Source: JADJLQ01 sp034439915
Lineage (GTDB): Bacteria > Bacteroidota > Bacteroidia > Chitinophagales > Saprospiraceae
Reading direction: 5' to 3'
Assembly (NCBI GenBank): GCA_034439915.1
Contig: JAWXBI010000240.1
Location: 1-5,625, forward strand
DNA: 5,625 nucleotides
Shown: positions 5,386-5,625 of the stretch, piece by piece
Numbering within the stretch: position 1 is the stretch's first letter
How the letters are laid out: every line of letters starts with the position of its first letter
Translations under genes and position numbers: made by a program
The notes under the pieces: model-generated
The model's database searches: none
What the model saw: the letters and a program-made list of their open reading frames with translations, nothing else
Told to the model about the DNA's origin: nothing

Positions 5386-5625
5386 ATGGTCTCTAAATCA
5401 ATGCAGGAAGCACTCAACAATCAAGTGCAAATGGAAGCAGAATCTTCACAAGCTTATCTGGCTATGGCTTCCTGGGCCGAGATCCAGCCCGGCCTTTCCG
5501 GAATCACGGATTTTTTTTACCAACAATCTGATGAAGAAAGACTTCACATGTTAAAATTGATTCGCTTTATCAATGAGCGTGGAGGTTTCGCCCTGATCCC
5601 TGCCCTCCCCCAACCAATGGTAATG
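5386..5625 (+). CDS. Ferritin, non-haem iron storage protein (5' part only)
   Basis: The first 80 residues are present; the gene runs off the window. Ferritins oxidise Fe(II) at a di-iron site and store it as a mineral inside a 24-subunit cytoplasmic shell. The start MVSKSMQEALNNQVQMEAES matches helix A, and the predicted ferroxidase ligands Glu17, Glu51 and His54 (in SDEERLHM) align with Glu17, Glu50 and His53 of Escherichia coli FtnA, given one inserted residue in between. Tyr24 and Trp30 are also conserved. The motif LIRFINERGGFALIPAL after helix B is typical of Bacteroidota ferritins. There is no sign of haem-binding bacterioferritin or Dps features in this part. The ATG at 5386 follows an A-rich leader. 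The second half, with the remaining ligands, is not visible. Confidence 0.95.
   Translation, partial: MVSKSMQEALNNQVQMEAESSQAYLAMASWAEIQPGLSGITDFFYQQSDEERLHMLKLIRFINERGGFALIPALPQPMVM

Overview
The window looks like chromosomal DNA of a Bacteroidota bacterium, probably of the Chitinophagaceae/Saprospirae type. The evidence is an AT-rich base composition, A-rich leaders with few clear Shine-Dalgarno sequences, a PorT-type outer-membrane barrel, an AraC regulator with the N-terminal domain typical of this phylum, a CHASE3-PAS histidine kinase with an Rcp1-type receiver, and a bacterial ferritin of the form common in the phylum. This placement rests on protein style and not on a marker gene.

The left half (1-2411) is read on the minus strand. 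In transcription order it holds an AraC-type regulator (2411-1848), a stand-alone CheY/Rcp1-like response regulator (1790-1344) and a membrane histidine kinase (1336 to beyond base 1). The last two are separated by 7 bp and are almost certainly one operon and one phosphorelay pair. The AraC gene is 57 bp upstream and may belong to the same transcript.

The next stretch, 2412-2906, has no convincing gene but is full of structure: several short hairpins, a small segment open on both strands, and a GC-rich inverted-repeat island at about 2690-2860. It looks like a dispersed repeat or a structured RNA. It adjoins the 3' end of a PorT-like barrel gene (2907-3362, minus). That gene appears broken: its C-terminal strands are missing, and its signal-peptide start lies in another frame across an A8 tract.

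The right half (3688-5625) is read on the plus strand and holds a 51-residue lmo0937-family membrane peptide too short for ordinary gene callers, a strong intrinsic terminator, a 72-residue two-helix membrane protein, an exported alpha/beta hydrolase of the PHB depolymerase/LpqC type, and the first 80 residues of a ferritin. The small membrane proteins and the ferritin fit a stress/envelope neighbourhood, but nothing in the sequence proves they are co-regulated. The most unusual material is the repeat-like island with the damaged barrel gene beside it. No clearly new multi-gene system is visible.
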